The notes: a model not told the origin generated them from the letters alone. A DNA stretch of 64,000 nucleotides from Nageia nagi (GCA_050084985.1 JBITNC010000002.1:36952001-37016000), one strand, 5' to 3'. Counted from the first letter of the stretch, positions 33,546-46,274 are shown. Numbers and translations: made by a program.

Positions 33546-36500
33546 TAGTATCAAATAAAGAATCAATGTGATAGTTTTAAGGTAAAATAAGTTTGTATAG
33601 GCTTACTATGATCTTTCCTTTACATTGATAAGATTTCTTGTACACTTTCAATAATGAAGAAGTGTATGGTAGTATTTGAACATAATTGTTATATAAAATG
33701 TTTGATTTATGGATAAAATAAATAAAAATTAAAATTAAAGCTAATAAGGTCCAAAGAAATGATTATCTAAATAAGGAAGAGAAGCCAATTTTGGACAAAG
33801 AAGAAAAAATCACAATAATTGAAATAAGCATGGAGATGTATACAATTTGAAAGAATTTAATATATTTAACTCATTTAAAAGTCTTTGTAGTTTATAATAT
33901 TTAAAAGATATGATACACCAATGCGTAGAGAAAGAAGAAACCATATTCCAACATACTAAGACTAGTAAAGATGATGGGTAGAAAGAGATTAGTTAAGTAT
34001 AATACAATGAAGAAAGAAGGGAAATAGTACCATAATGATCAAATATAATTTCAAAATCCTTTGAAAAGATAAAATTGAAAAAGAAGATTCTAAATAAAAT
34101 AAAAACATTTTAAAAAAATGTAAAAAAGCATAAACAAATAATATCATACAATTTGCAAGATGTTCAATTTACAATTGTTAGCATGGAAAAAATAGTAAAG
34201 AATAATAAAGTGTTAAAGATCAATCATATGCTTTTATTTTTTAGGAATATTAACTCCTTTAATTTATTCTTGGGAGTGAGAGAGTTTTTCCCTACTTATT
34301 GAATTTTTATTTTTTTCAAAACAATTGGGGGCAACTCAAGGAGGTGATTAATTAGTTAATTAATTTTAAGATGATTTCAATCAATCATATTTAGGGTCCT
34401 TGGTATGTAAACACATTGTGGTATACCAATGTATACAGTTTATGAATAACTTCAAGAGTTATAGAGTTCATTTGATTGAGAGGTTAAATTTAATTAGAAA
34501 GTCCTAGAAGTTGGTTATTTAGCAATTAAGAAAATAAAAAAATAAGATGAAAACAATGATTATTAGAATTTTTATTGAAGTATTATTTATATCATTTTTA
34601 TGAATTAAGTATAATGGAGAATGATGATGCCTAAACATTAGTTTCAAATGCTTCATTTAATCTTTACTCAACATCATAGGAGAAAATTCCTAGAGAATAT
34701 ATATAATGATGTACGATGTATAAAAGATTTTTCTTTTTCAATTCTCTAATTTATTTTCTTGTTATTCTCAATATTTTAATCTATTCCAAAATGTAAGTGC
34801 AGGCTTATTTTCTTAGTCTCTACTTTTGCAATTCAAGTAATTATAGTAATTCAAATATTTATTTGGTATATATGTAGCATAAAGTGGAATTTTGCTCCTT
34901 ATATTTATGGTGATAGTTCCAAGGAGTGCAACCAAGGTATTATGAATGAAGGTAGATAATCTCATCTATAAAGGAAGGAAAGATTGTTCTTTATGAATCA
35001 TGGTATAATTTAAACCTTCATAGATACATCGATACATAATATCGTTCTATGTCTCTTGACACCATCTATCAAGTTTGGATATGTGCATTCATTACTATGC
35101 TCCTTATTCATGATAATATAGTTTATGTTTTACATATTATTAGGAATTCTTGAAAGTTCATGCAAAATATTCAAAGGTACTAAAGGAGGAAGCAATATGA
35201 TAACATACCATTATACATTATCACACCATAATATGCTAGCATAATGTGCTTATGATGAATAAAGGTCTGAGTTTGATGAGTATATTGACTAAATCTTCTT
35301 GATCCTAAATATGGGCTTCAATCCATAGAGAATAGTTAAACATAATGTTTGTAGTTCATTTGATTTTAGATTTTATTAGATCAAGGTCAATTGAAATATT
35401 AGGTCTCATTTAAATTATCTATGGATTTAATTAATATTATTATATATTATAATTGATATTAAATAAATTGAGAAAAATTAACTTTTATTACCAATACTAG
35501 ATCCAATAGAATCCTAGATAATCAATCAATTTAACCATTACCAATACTAGATCCAATAGAGTACTAGATATTCAATCAATGTTTAATCCATCTAGCCTAC
35601 TATCATCAACCATTACATTCCATCTACTTAGCATCACCTTTAAAACCTAGGATAACAAGATAAATAAAAAATTAATAAGTTTAAAAATATGTAGATAATA
35701 AAATCCATGGTTAATTATTTTCTTTTGAATACCTTAATCTCTATTTTTTTGTATTAACAACTTATTAAAATAATTATTTATTCCAGAACTAGACCCTAAG
35801 GCCTAAGTAGTACCATAAATAATGCAATACTATCAAAATAATTAATTTCCATTTTATAGGAGAATAGATACCTTGAATCAAGAATAGAAAATCAAGGTAC
35901 CATCTATTTCTAATGCAAAAAAGGAATATTCCATAAGAAAATGATCGTAATATAGTATAATCCTTAAATCCTAGCTCATTTGATGAGAGAATATTTTCTT
36001 AGATATTTTTTTTAAAAAAAAAAAAACCTTTTATTTTCTTTGTATGATCAAATTAAACTTGGATTAATCCTATCTAACTTATCAAAATAACACTTCTACT
36101 CACTTGAAAAAGGCATAATTAAATAAATGCTTCTCAAGGAGTGCCTAACATAATTTTGAAGAAGGGAAACTAGATTCTAACTATGTTGAATTTACTAAAG
36201 GGAAAAATTAGACCAAGTAAGAGGGGAAGCTTATTCATAGAAAAAAATTGATTACTATCTATATTAAATATATGAAGGATAAGGTATAGAGGATTTTCAT
36301 TTAGAAGCACCAAGGTCCTATTCAAACTAGGACTAGTGTTGTTACATTCATTGTCTTAAATTTTTAGTCTAATATACTTTGAAAGTCTAATTTGGTATTA
36401 AATAAGGGTGGAATTTTTAACAAAATTCAAATTTAACATTATTATTTATGATATAAATATTTAATATTCCTACTAAGCTTCAAATCAAGAATCATAGGAT

Positions 36501-36906
36501 TGAAATTTAAAATGAAAATAACTTATATGAGATTATATTTTTTTTTTCAAAATACAAAGTTTCTTGAAAATCAAATTTTCTTTCACACCATTACTTAGAA
36601 AAAAATTACTAATCAAAATCCATAATTTTATAAAAAAAAAACATAAACTTTAGAGAGAATTAAAATAAAATATTATTGTATCCTATAGTTTAATGTTAGA
36701 TTTGATAGTAAAAATTGAAACTTTTTACTAATCCTTGATAAATTAAGTAAGATTTATATAATATTCCAAGTATATGACTCAATACAAATTTAAATAACCA
36801 TAATTTATATTGTTAGAAAGGTCATATTTTTAATCCTTATAAACAATGATATCATTAATAGAAGTTAGAAAGTTAGGATTTCACACATTTTATCTTTTAA
36901 AGTTTA
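33546..36906. other. AT-rich intergenic stretch; one 50-bp direct duplication
   Basis: No ORF or domain is recognised in 3.4 kb. At 35488-35587 a 50-bp unit beginning TTACCAATACTAGATCCAAT occurs twice in tandem (second copy starts at 35538), with a few differences. A-runs and T-runs occur at 36009-36026 and 36540. Confidence 0.4.
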
Positions 36907-37695
36907 TCATGTTTTCAAATTATTCTTATTCCAAATTAATAATGAATCAAGCAGTAATTGAGAAAATAAGCTAAAATAGTGAAACCATGAAAAATAAATC
37001 CAACACATAAGCAAGAATGAGAGAAAAATATCAATGCCTCAAATTATATCAATAATGGAGCAAGATACAACCAAATAAGTCCAAGAGGGCCAATGCATGA
37101 CTCTATGGACTAGATCTAGGGAATACAATCTCCAAATGTTGATGTCACACTACTAGGGCCTTCAACACCTAGATATGAGCTACAAAGCTAATATGAATAA
37201 GGGTTTGTATCCTTATCCAAAGTATAGTAAGGGATACATCCCACTAAACTCTTCACCACACTAGGTTTCCATCCAATGAGACTCCCAAGAGGTGGTACTT
37301 ACACTTTGAATATAGAATATATCAAATGTACTCAAGATATCCCCTCAATATTGCACCATCCAAATATATAGGAATGCCTCAAGGTTGGGCATCCACACAC
37401 CCCTTAAGGAGATATCATGCTTGGGTGTCCAAATCATACCTTTGGATCACTTCAAATCATGCACCCATATTATAATCATGTGTTGTGCTTTGGGATAAGT
37501 ATGATTACATTTAAATGCTCCTAATCTACCTCTAGGAGGGAGACATCCTATTTTGGGGCTCACAATTGGTCCATATGACCCATAAGTCTCCTATCCCAAG
37601 TTACAATGATGCCAAAGTATACATGTAAATAATTAAGTAAATAATCCTAACTACACAACTACCATTAAAAGAAACAAATTCTAAAAGGGAACATT
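36907..37695 (-). repeat. Copy A 3' LTR
   Basis: On the plus strand it starts near TCATGTTTTCAAATTATTC and ends AAAAGGGAACAT. It aligns with 41127-41915, 45631-46274 and 49357-50122. Confidence 0.75.
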
Positions 37696-37849
37696 ACATT
37701 CCTCTCTTCTTGAATTGCTTGACCCCAAGCAATGCAAGATTGTTGCATATCATAACTTATTCAAAATGATAAAGTGTTGTATTTAATGTATCCTTGGTAA
37801 CATCTATATTCATACATGTTGTGAATGAGTTTTTTAAGTACAAGCTTCA

Positions 37850-38640
37850 TCATGTTAGCTTCATTATTCATGTCTTACAAATAAGCATATATAAAATCTA
37901 CTAACTCATATCTCCCTTGCTTAGCTATGATGTATAATTGATCACAAACTGAAAGAGAAAGGCTCATAACAACTTTTCTTAGATATGTATCAATGTTGAG
38001 AAATAAGTAAGCTAATTTTGGATCTTCATCAATACTCCTTAGCAATACCAAGTATCTCATCCACCATATCCTCAACTGAACTCTAACAATAACCATCCAG
38101 TCACCCTAAACAATCCACATAATTCCTCCTTCTCTTTTATCTTGTATTGTTGTCTTGCTCTCCTCTAATGCAACCCATGAGGAATGGTATTAATCATCCA
38201 AAATTCAATCCAAGAACTCCTAAACTACCCCATCTTCAATAGCATTCAAACCATCATCAATTGTAACCATGATATCACCAAGTTCCATAAATAAGTCTAT
38301 TTCATCTTGGATGCCTTTAATCTTGCAATGAAAGTTTATCCAAGTAATATTTAATAAGATGATTAATGTTCCTCTTGTAGAAACTAGTAAGGCATGTTCA
38401 TGTGCTATCCTTATAATAAATATTACCAAAATACTCATCTCATCAGCCACTAATGTAATCCTCCACACATGCATTCTATTATCCAAGCCATCAACATATG
38501 ATGTAAAAATAGAAAATATTTTAATAGTATACCTTACAATCTTCATGATATGGACTAGAATCTCCATTTCCATTAGTGTAAGAGGTTTTTCCTCCAAATG
38601 ACATCCATACCCTAGCCACATGCTACCCTTGGATGTGTTA
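37850..38640 (-). pseudogene. Unknown conserved ORF downstream of protease, copy A
   Basis: Two open pieces (38220-38621 and 37875-38096) lie in the same frame and are joined by a stretch with four stops, giving about 255 codons. I do not recognise the family. Readable landmarks are 'IVRYTIKIFSIFTSYVDGLD', 'ALLVSTRGTLI', 'DLFMELGDIMVTIDDGLNAI', 'HSSWVALEES', 'LRIWWMRYLVLLRSIDEDPK' and 'VCDQLYIIAKQGRYELVDF'. It looks helical and soluble, with no retroelement motif. The same reading, with stops at different places, is in copies B, C and D, so it was once coding. It could be a captured host-gene segment or an element-specific protein. Confidence 0.5.
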
Positions 38641-38939
38641 TCATCTCTAAATTCAAAATAAGGTAAAAAATTAATGAATCAACATAATCATGCAAAGCAT
38701 ACCTTCCAAGGATTGGATGAGCATCTTCCTAATTGGTGGAATGATAACTCAAGAGTGTAGAGATGCTCCTAAATCCCTTAGAAGCCAAACATCCCACATT
38801 CAATTTGGAGGAGTTCTTCTCTCCTTCTACATCCTTCTTGCCTAGTCATCCATATCCATGCACTATCTCCAAATAACTAGACGAAGCTAGGAAAGTAGTC
38901 CTTTATGCCTTGTAGTGTATATTCCTTTCTATACACTTC

Positions 38940-39335
38940 AAATTTCATCACCAACTTTTGATAATTTGAATGGATATCTCCTAAATTATATAGCCACTAG
39001 ATACTCCAAAACTTAAATACAAAATACCATATAAAGGATAGACATAGAAGTCCTCCCTTGCCACATAATCTTGGATGCTTACGCAAAATTCCTTTACTAT
39101 TCTCTCCACCAACATAAGTTTCCTATTTGCATTATTCATACAAAAGCCTTCAAACTCCTTGCTCTTGAGGCCCTTATTCCATACAAATTCCTCATTGATG
39201 AAGTTGTGGGCGGATCCTAGATCTATCAATACCATAACCTCTTGATTTACAACCATGCATTTGACCTTAAGTGTGAAGTATTTGGGTACCCACATAATAA
39301 TGTGATAATTCATCCTATGGCATTTTTACTATCAA
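38940..39335 (-). pseudogene. Retropepsin-like protease, copy A
   Basis: The 110-codon open reading (38981-39313) has 'VMVLIDLGSAHNFINEEFV' followed by 'EFEGFCMNNANRKLMLVERI', 'FYVYPLYGILYLSFGV' and then, in another frame, the 'WLYNLGDI'-type end. This is the Gypsy protease fold. The active-site triad is Asp-Leu-Gly rather than Asp-Ser/Thr-Gly, as in copies B-D and in the Gypsy element at 20.2 kb. Confidence 0.7.
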
Positions 39336-39337
39336 GA

Positions 39338-39705
39338 GTAGGAAGTTATTACTTTTGATCAAATCCTCTTAAATATAACTTCAAGTTTGAATCATCATCC
39401 TCTAAGATCACCTCAATATAGTAAACTTTTTCTTTACCTAAAAATTGATGGCCACACTCCAAAGGTTGCTTGCAATTGAAATAAATGTTCCTCTACCTCA
39501 ACTTATTCTTACTGTTAGGGGTAGTAAGTTTTTACTTCTGATCAAATCCTCGTAAATCTAGTTGCAATTTTGAATCATCATCCTCTAAGATCATCTCAAT
39601 ATAGTGAACTTATAATTTCCCTAAGCACCTATGGAAATGATCCCAAAGTTTCTTGCAACTAAAATAAAAACTACTTTTGATAGTTGGATGTCCCATCTCT
39701 AACAT
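39338..39705 (-). repeat. Duplicated zinc-knuckle module, copy A gag
   Basis: Two direct copies 183 bp apart (starting near 39338 and 39521 on the plus strand) each encode, on the minus strand, a knuckle-like 'F/Y-x-C-K-x-P-W/L-E-x-x-H' stretch, then 'LGK' and 'YYIEVI', then an acidic 'DDDSNL' linker. 61 codons make one unit. Cysteines are partly lost. The same arrangement is in B (43876-44240), C and D. Confidence 0.6.
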
Positions 39706-41024
39706 TCCTCTTCTAATTTTCCCTATCATGGTTGGAGTAGTGGGCTTGATCCTCATCATGTTAGGCTCCAAATATAACACCATTTTGATGACATATTGTA
39801 CTTATGTTGGGGAGAAATCCTTCACTAATCCCCTCTAATATTCTACCAAACCTTTAGTCAAGAGGAAGGTAACCCTCTTCTCCAAAATGCTAGGAATCAT
39901 CACGATAATCGACTAAAATTTTGCTACATATTCTTTAATTGAACTCCTTTTCTTCACTTTCATCAAATATTTGATGTAATTATCCTCATCGTTTTACTCA
40001 AATAATTCTATTATCCTTCTACCAAATATGTTAAAGGAGGTAATGGCTACATATTCATATCTACTCATGCTATGCTATTACTAGTCATATGCTATGCTAT
40101 TCAAGTGTAGGATTGAAAGTCATATGGCATCCTCCTCTATCATGAAATTAAGCATGAAGTAAGTTTGTAACTCCTATAACCATATGCTTACATTCATCTT
40201 ATTACTTCTATCAAACAAGGGAACCTACATTCTTCTCATCCTTTGTTCTAGATATATTCTATCCTCTTGTGATCCCCCATGAGAATAACTTATATTAGCC
40301 TTCTTAAACTTAGATGTATTCAAAGAGTACTCTTGATACAACTAGTTGAGCTAAAGTGGAGATATCACACTTACATTACTCTCTTCCCTTGGAAAAATAT
40401 TGGCTTGCTAGGACATGGTGGAGGTATCATGGCCATTTTTGGTGCATTCCTCTTGAAGAATCTCCCTATCAATGACTCTCTAGCAAGTGGATATTTGATT
40501 GATCTTATCTTTAATAGTGAGTATTCCCCATATTCCACCATAATAGTAGATCTAGACCTCTAAAAAATAGGTTATTATTGATAAAAATCTAAGCATCCTT
40601 GATTTCATCCTAGGCCTCCTCAATAAAACCCTAGGCTTCTAGATATATGATGTGTGGCTTCCTCTTCTCCTAGATCCTTATCATGAGTCCTATGTAGGGA
40701 TGCTTCTCCTCCCAACTTCCTTTCATGAGTGGAAGTAGATCTTTGAGTGTGGGGTGTTCTAGGGCTTCCAAGCCTAATGTCCCTCTCCTATGCTTCTCTT
40801 TGGGATATGCACTCATTTTGTTGCTATATTTTCTCTTTAATATTTTTCATCATACTTAGCAAGTTATCAAATATCTATTTCACTAGATCCATGGATGGGA
40901 TCTTCCTCTCCTCATACATATTCTCTTCTTCATATGCCTACTCTAGTTCATTCATCTAACTTTGTTGAAATGCATCTTTATGTTGCCTCCCTACATCATC
41001 CTTGGATCTAGTCTAAGGTGCCAT
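39706..41024 (-). pseudogene. Gag region, copy A
   Basis: Read from the ATG at 41024 ('MAP', then a stop, 'TRSKDDVGRQHKDAFQQS'), the text is Glu/Lys-rich with 'IPSMDLVK' near 40900. It then has 'YPLARESLIGRFFKRNAPKMAM' near 40420-40490 and, near 39960-39780, a capsid-like 'YIKYLMKVK.. SIKEY' and 'FYQTIxVQYVIKMVLYLEP' region. It lines up with Retrotrans_gag proteins that shape the particle and package RNA. Many stops are present. Confidence 0.55.
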
Positions 41025-41126
41025 GGGAGACTTTTTCCCTTTCCAGTATGAGTAAACCTTCTCAACTAAAGATTGCATTCAATAAAACTCCTACAATATA
41101 GAAGTACTATATCTATAATACCACTA

Positions 41127-41915
41127 TGATATTTCCAAATTATTCTTATTCCATATTAATAATGAATTAAGCAATAATTTAGGAAATGAGCTAAAATAAT
41201 AAAATTATGCAATAGAATATCCAATGCACAAGCAAGAATGAAAGAGAAATGCTAACACGTCAAATTATATCAATGATAGAAAAATATACAATCAAATAAA
41301 TATAAGAGGGCTAATGTTTAGCTCTATGGACTAAATATAGGGTATACACTCTCCAAATGATGACATCTTATAGCTAGGACCTTCAAACATTGGATTTGGG
41401 TTGTAAAGTTGGTCTAACTAAGGGTTTACATCCTTAGCCAAAGTCTAGAAAAGGCTACATCTTATGAAACTCTTCACCATGATGGGTTTCCATACAATGA
41501 GAGGCTTAACAAGTGGTGCTACTATTCCAAAGATAGAATATGTCAAATGTATTCAAGATATCCCCTCAATGTTGTATCAACCAAATACATAGGAATCCCT
41601 TACGGTTGTTCATAAGCACACCCCTAAAGGAAATGTCATGTGTAAGCATCTGGATCATGCCTTAGGATCACTCCATATCATGCTCCCATATTCAAATCAT
41701 GTGTTGTTCCCTAAGATCTATATCATTACACTTAAAATTATTGTAATCTATGTCTAAGAGGAAGACATCCCACTTTGGGGCTCACAATTGGTCCATGGGA
41801 CTATAAGTCTCCTATCCCATGTTATAATGATGCTTAAGTACAAATGTGACTAATTAAGTAAATAATATTAACTACAAAACCACCTTAAAAGTAATGAATT
41901 TTGAGAGGGAACATA
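41127..41915 (-). repeat. Copy A 5' LTR
   Basis: Starts on the plus strand with TGATATTTCCAAATTATTC and ends GAGAGGGAACAT; TGATATTTCC and GGGAACATCA-type ends form the short terminal inverted repeat of this LTR family. It follows the worn primer site at 41112-41123. Confidence 0.75.
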
Positions 41916-42108
41916 ACAAAGTAATTAAACATCATTTCATGATTTGAGCTCTTAGATAATCATAATGAAATATTGACAACATCCATACTTTTTATCTTTG
42001 AAAGAATATTTATATTGCAAAAATAAATTTATTTGAGTATATAACATTAGCTATACTATTCCTAGGTATTTAATCCATTAATTATATACCTCTAAGGTTC
42101 AGTAGGGA
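41916..42108. other. Spacer between copy A and the B-C tandem
   Basis: AT-rich, no feature. It ends at a sharp boundary (42109) beyond which the sequence is nearly identical to 61743 onward. Confidence 0.4.
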
Positions 42109-42313
42109 AATATTATGCTAGCATTAATGTTGGGAACAATGCTAATCCTAGAAAACACACCTTTTAATGCCATTAATTTAACAACATAAAAATTGAAGTA
42201 GCTAGAAATGGAGGTATACAATAATGCTTAAGTTGACATGTAACTAATTAAGTAAATATTCCTAATGACAAAACTACCCTTAAAAGGAACAACTTCTAAA
42301 AGGGAACATCATA
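42109..42313 (-). repeat. Chimeric partial LTR at left end of copy B
   Basis: The last 92 bp (42222-42313, ending GGGAACATCA) are LTR sequence. The first 113 bp (CAGTAGGGAAATATTATG...) match no other LTR here but recur exactly at the left end of copy D (61743). Confidence 0.6.
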
Positions 42314-42529
42314 GTCCTCCCTTCCTGAATTGATTGACCCCAAGCAATGCAAGATTGTTGCATATCATTACTTATTCATAATGATAATGTGTTGTATTCA
42401 ATGTATCATTGGAAACATCAAGATTCATACATGCTGTGAATGATTTTTGAAGTACAACTTTCATCATGTTAGCTTCATTAGTCATGTCTTACAAATAATT
42501 ATATATGAAATCTATTAACTCATATCTCC

Positions 42530-43152
42530 CTAGAAAGAATTAAGCCAATTTTGGATCTTCATCAATACCCCTTAGCAATACCAAGTATCTCATCCACCAT
42601 ATCCTCAACTGAACTCTAACGATAACCATTCAATCATCCTCAACCATCTACATAATTCTTGCATCTCTTTTATCCTGTAATATTGTCTTGCTCTCCTCCA
42701 ATGCAACCCATGAGGAATGGTAGGAATCATCCAAAATTCAATCCAAGAACTCCTAAAATGACCCATCTTTAAAAGTATTCAAACCATCATCAAGTGTAAT
42801 TGTGATATCACCAAGTGCCATAAACAAGTCTATTACATATTGGATGCCTTCAATCTTGCAATGAGAGTTTTTCTAAGTAATCTTGAAGAAGATAATTAAT
42901 GTTCCTCTTGTAGAAACTAGTAAGGCATGTTCCTGTGCTATGCTTGGAATAAATGTTACCAAAACACTTCTTGTCTCATCAACCACTAATGTAATCCTCC
43001 ATGCATACATTCTATTATCCAAGCCATCAACAAATGATGTAAAAATAGAAAATATTTTGATAGTATACCTTACAATCTTCATGATATGGAGTAGAGCCTC
43101 CATTTCCCTTATATTAAGAGATTTTTCCTCCAAACTTACTTCCATACCCTAG
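42530..43152 (-). pseudogene. Unknown post-protease ORF, copy B
   Basis: The open part 42873-43145 reads 'LHIMKIVRYTIKIFSIF', 'FVDGLDNRMYAWRITL' and 'HALLVSTRGTLI'. After a TAG the frame continues through 'HCKIEGIQYVIDLFMALG', 'HSSWVALEESKTILQDK' and 'LRIWWMRYLVLLRGIDEDPK' with stops at about five positions. Function unknown. It equals the ORF of copy A in order and frame. An internal deletion removes about 93 bp near its end relative to copy D. Confidence 0.5.
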
Positions 43153-43479
43153 TCACATGCTACCATTGGACATGTTATCTTCTCTAAATTTAAAATACAG
43201 TAAAAAAAATTAATGAATCAACATAATCATGCAAAGCATACCGTCCAAGGATTGGACAAGTATCTTACTAATTGGTGGAATGAGAACTCAAGAGTGTAGA
43301 GATGCTCCTAAATCCCTTATAAGCCAAATATCCCACATGCACTTTGGAGGGGTTCTTCTCTCCTTCCACATCCTTCTTTCCTAGTCATCCATATTCATGC
43401 ATCATCTCCAAATGACTAGATGAACCCTTAGAAAAGTAGTCGTTTATGCCTTGCAGTGTAGATTCCTTTCTATCGAAGT

Positions 43480-43800
43480 CAAATTTCATCACTAAATTTT
43501 GATAATTTGAGAAGATATCTCCCAAATTATATAGCCACTAGATACTCCAAAACTTAAATGTAGAATACTATATAAATGGTAGACATAGAAGTCCTCCCTA
43601 GCCACATATTCTTGGCTGATTACACAAAATTTCTCCACTATTCTCTCCACCATCGTAAGTTTCCTATTTACATTATTCATACAGAAGCCTTCAAACTCCT
43701 TGCTCTTAAGGTCCTTATTTCATATAAATTCCTCATCGATGAAGTTATGGATGGATCCTAGATCTATCAATACCATAACCTCTTGATTTACAACCATATA
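43480..43800 (-). pseudogene. Retropepsin-like protease, copy B
   Basis: Reads 'VLIDLGSIHNFIDEEFI' (near 43765-43715), a stop, then the open part 43492-43680 with 'NRKLTMVERIVEKFCVI' and 'FYVYHLYSILHLSFGV'. The catalytic loop is Asp-Leu-Gly as in copy A. Confidence 0.65.
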
Positions 43801-43869
43801 TTTGAACTTAAGTATGAAGTATCTGGGTGCCCACATAATAATATGATCATTCATCCTATGGCATTCTTA

Positions 43870-45530
43870 CTATTAGGAGTAGGAAGTTATTACTTACGAT
43901 CAAATCCAACTTCAAGTTCGAATCATCATCCTATGAGATCACCTCAATATAGTGAAGTTTTCCTCTATCTAAGAACCTATGACCATACTCCCAAGGTTTC
44001 TTGCAACTAAAATAAAATTTTCTCTTCCTCAACTTGTTCTTATTGTTAGGAGCATGCAGTTCTTCTTTATGATCAAATCCTCCTAAATCTAGCTCTAAGT
44101 TTGAATCATTATCCTTTGAGATCATCTTAATATAGTGAAATTATCATTTTCCTAGGCACCTATGGAAATGCTCCCAAGGTTTCTTGTAACTAAAATAAAA
44201 TCTTCTTTTGATAGTTGAAGGTATCATATCTACCATCCATCTTCTAATTGTCCCTATCTTGGTTGGAGTAGTGGGCTTGATCCTCATCATGCTGGGCTCA
44301 AAATCTAACACCCTTTTGATGGCATATTGCAATTATGTTCGGTAGAAATCCTTCACTAATCCCCTCCAAGATTATACCAAATGTTTCATCAAGAGGAAGG
44401 TAACCCTCTTCATTAAAATGCTAGGAATCATCATGATAATCCACTAAAATTTTTCTATATATTATTCAATTGAACCCTTTTACTTCACTTCCATCAAATA
44501 TTTGAAGTAATTATCCTCATATTTTTTTTAAAACTATTCTATCATCCTTCTTTTAAATACATCAAAGGAGGTAATGGCTCCATATCCCTGTATAGTCATG
44601 CTATGCTGCTACTAGTCATACACTATGCCATTCAAATGTATGATGGTAAATTATATGACATCCTCCTCCATCTTGAAATTAAGCATGAAGTATTTTTGTA
44701 ACTTCTATAACCATACCCTTAAATTCATTTTATTACTTCCATAAAATAAGGGCACCTGCATTCTTCTTAGCCTCTATTGTAGATCTCTTCTATCCTCTTG
44801 TGATCCCCCATGATAATAACTTCTTCTATCCTTGTTTTCCAAAAGTTCCAAGTACATGGATAAGGTAATATCACTCTTCAACTTAGGTGTATTCAGAGAG
44901 TACTCCTGATACAATTGGTTGAGCTCAAGTGGAGATATCACATTTATATTACTATCCTAACTTGGAAAAATATTGGCTTGCTGGGACATGGTGGAGGTAT
45001 CATAGCCATTTTTGGTGCATTCCTCTCAAGGAATCTCTCCATCAATGACTCTCTAGCAAGTGGATATTTTATTGATATTATCTTGAATAGTGAGTATTCC
45101 CCATCTTCCACCATACTAGCATATCTGGACCTCTAAAACATAGGTTCTTATTGATCAAACTCTAAGCATCCTTGATTTCATCCTAGGCCTCCTTAATAAA
45201 ACCCTAGGCCTCTAGATATATGATGTGTGGCTTCCTCTTCTCCTAGATCCTTATCATGAGTCCTATGTAGGGATGCTTCTCCTCCCAACTTCCATTCATG
45301 AGTGGAAGTAGATCTTTGAGTGTGGGGTGTTCTAGGGCTTCCAAGCCTAATTTCCTTCTCCTATGCTTCTCTTTCGGCCATGCACTCATTTTATTACTAT
45401 ATTTTCTCTTTAATATTTTTCATCATACTTAGCAAGTTATCAAATCTCTATTTCACTAGATCCATGGATGGGATCTCCCTCTCATACATCTCCTCTACGT
45501 CATCCTTGGATCTGGTCTAAGGTGCCATGG
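43870..45530 (-). pseudogene. Gag with two knuckle modules, copy B
   Basis: From an ATG near 45530 the minus strand reads 'MAP', a stop, 'TRSKDDVEEMYEREIPSMDL', later 'YPLARESLMERFLERNAPKM' (45075-45015). A capsid-like 'YFKYLMEVK' region is near 44510 and 'LQYAIKRVLDFEPSMMRIKP' at about 44332-44275. Then two knuckle modules follow: 'FYFSYKKPWEHFHRCLGK' (44197-44144) and 'FYFSCKKPWEYGHRFLDRGK' (44022-43960). Several stops are present. Confidence 0.6.
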
Positions 45531-45615
45531 GAGATCTTTTCCCTTTCCAGTACGAGTAAACCTTCTCAACTAAAGATTGCATTCAATAAACCTCCTACAA
45601 TATAGAAGTATTATA

Positions 45616-45627
45616 GCTCTGATACCA
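45616..45627 (-). promoter_or_regulatory. Primer-binding site of copy B
   Basis: GCTCTGATACCA on the plus strand is the exact reverse complement of TGGTATCAGAGC, the tRNA-iMet primer site, placed right next to LTR3. Confidence 0.85.
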
Positions 45628-45630
45628 CTA

Positions 45631-46274
45631 TTATATTTCCAAATTATTCTTATTCCAAATTAATAATGAATCAAGCAATAATCTAAAAAATGAGCTAAAA
45701 TAATAAAATTATGCAATTAAATATCCAATGCATAAGCAAGAATGAGAGAGAAAAGCTAACACCTTAAATTATATCAATGATAGAAAAAGATACAATCAAA
45801 TAAGTCTAATAGGGCTAATGTTTAGCTCTATGGACCAAATATAGGGTATACGCTCTCCAAATGATGACATCAAATAGCTAGGACCTTCAAATGTTGGATT
45901 TGGGTTATAAAGTTGGTCTAACTAAGGGTTTACATCCTTAGCCAAATTCTAGCAAAGGCTACATCTCATGAAACTCTTCACCATGATGGGTTTCCATACA
46001 ACGATAGGCTTAATAAGTGGTGCTACTATTCCAAAGATAGAATATGTCAAATGTATTCAAGATAGCCCCTTAATGTTGTATCAACCAAATACATAGGAAT
46101 CCCTTATGGTTGTTCATAAGCACACCCCTCAAGGAAATGTCATGTGTAAGCATCTGGATCATGCCTTGGGATCACTTTATATCATGCTCCCATATTCAAA
46201 TCATGTGTTGTGCCTTAAGATCTATATCATTACACTTAGATTATTATAATCTATGTCTAAGAGGAATAAATCCC
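45631..46274 (-). repeat. LTR3, shared by copies B and C, truncated
   Basis: Starts TTATATTTCCAAATT and runs to 'AGGAATAAATCCCA', where it is cut and joined to interior sequence ('ATTTTGGATCTTCATC'). The missing LTR part is present in LTR4 (49982 onward). Confidence 0.75.

Larger units (their letters stand above)
36907..41915 (-). mobile_element. RT-less LTR element, copy A (complete, old)
   Basis: Two LTRs of about 789 bp (36907-37695 and 41127-41915) flank a 3.4-kb interior read on the minus strand. The interior has a gag start (ATG at 41024), gag helices, two zinc-knuckle modules and a retropepsin domain (38981-39313). After that comes an unrelated-looking ORF (37850-38640) instead of reverse transcriptase, RNase H and integrase. 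The primer site region at 41112-41123 is a worn tRNA-iMet complement. The element must have moved with proteins from a relative. It differs clearly from copies B, C and D, which are close to one another. Confidence 0.7.

Noticed and set aside
42883-43152. Plus-strand 89-codon ORF repeated at 46611 and 62608
   Set aside because: It is conserved only because the minus-strand element is duplicated. The minus reading is the one shared with the diverged copy A over a longer span.
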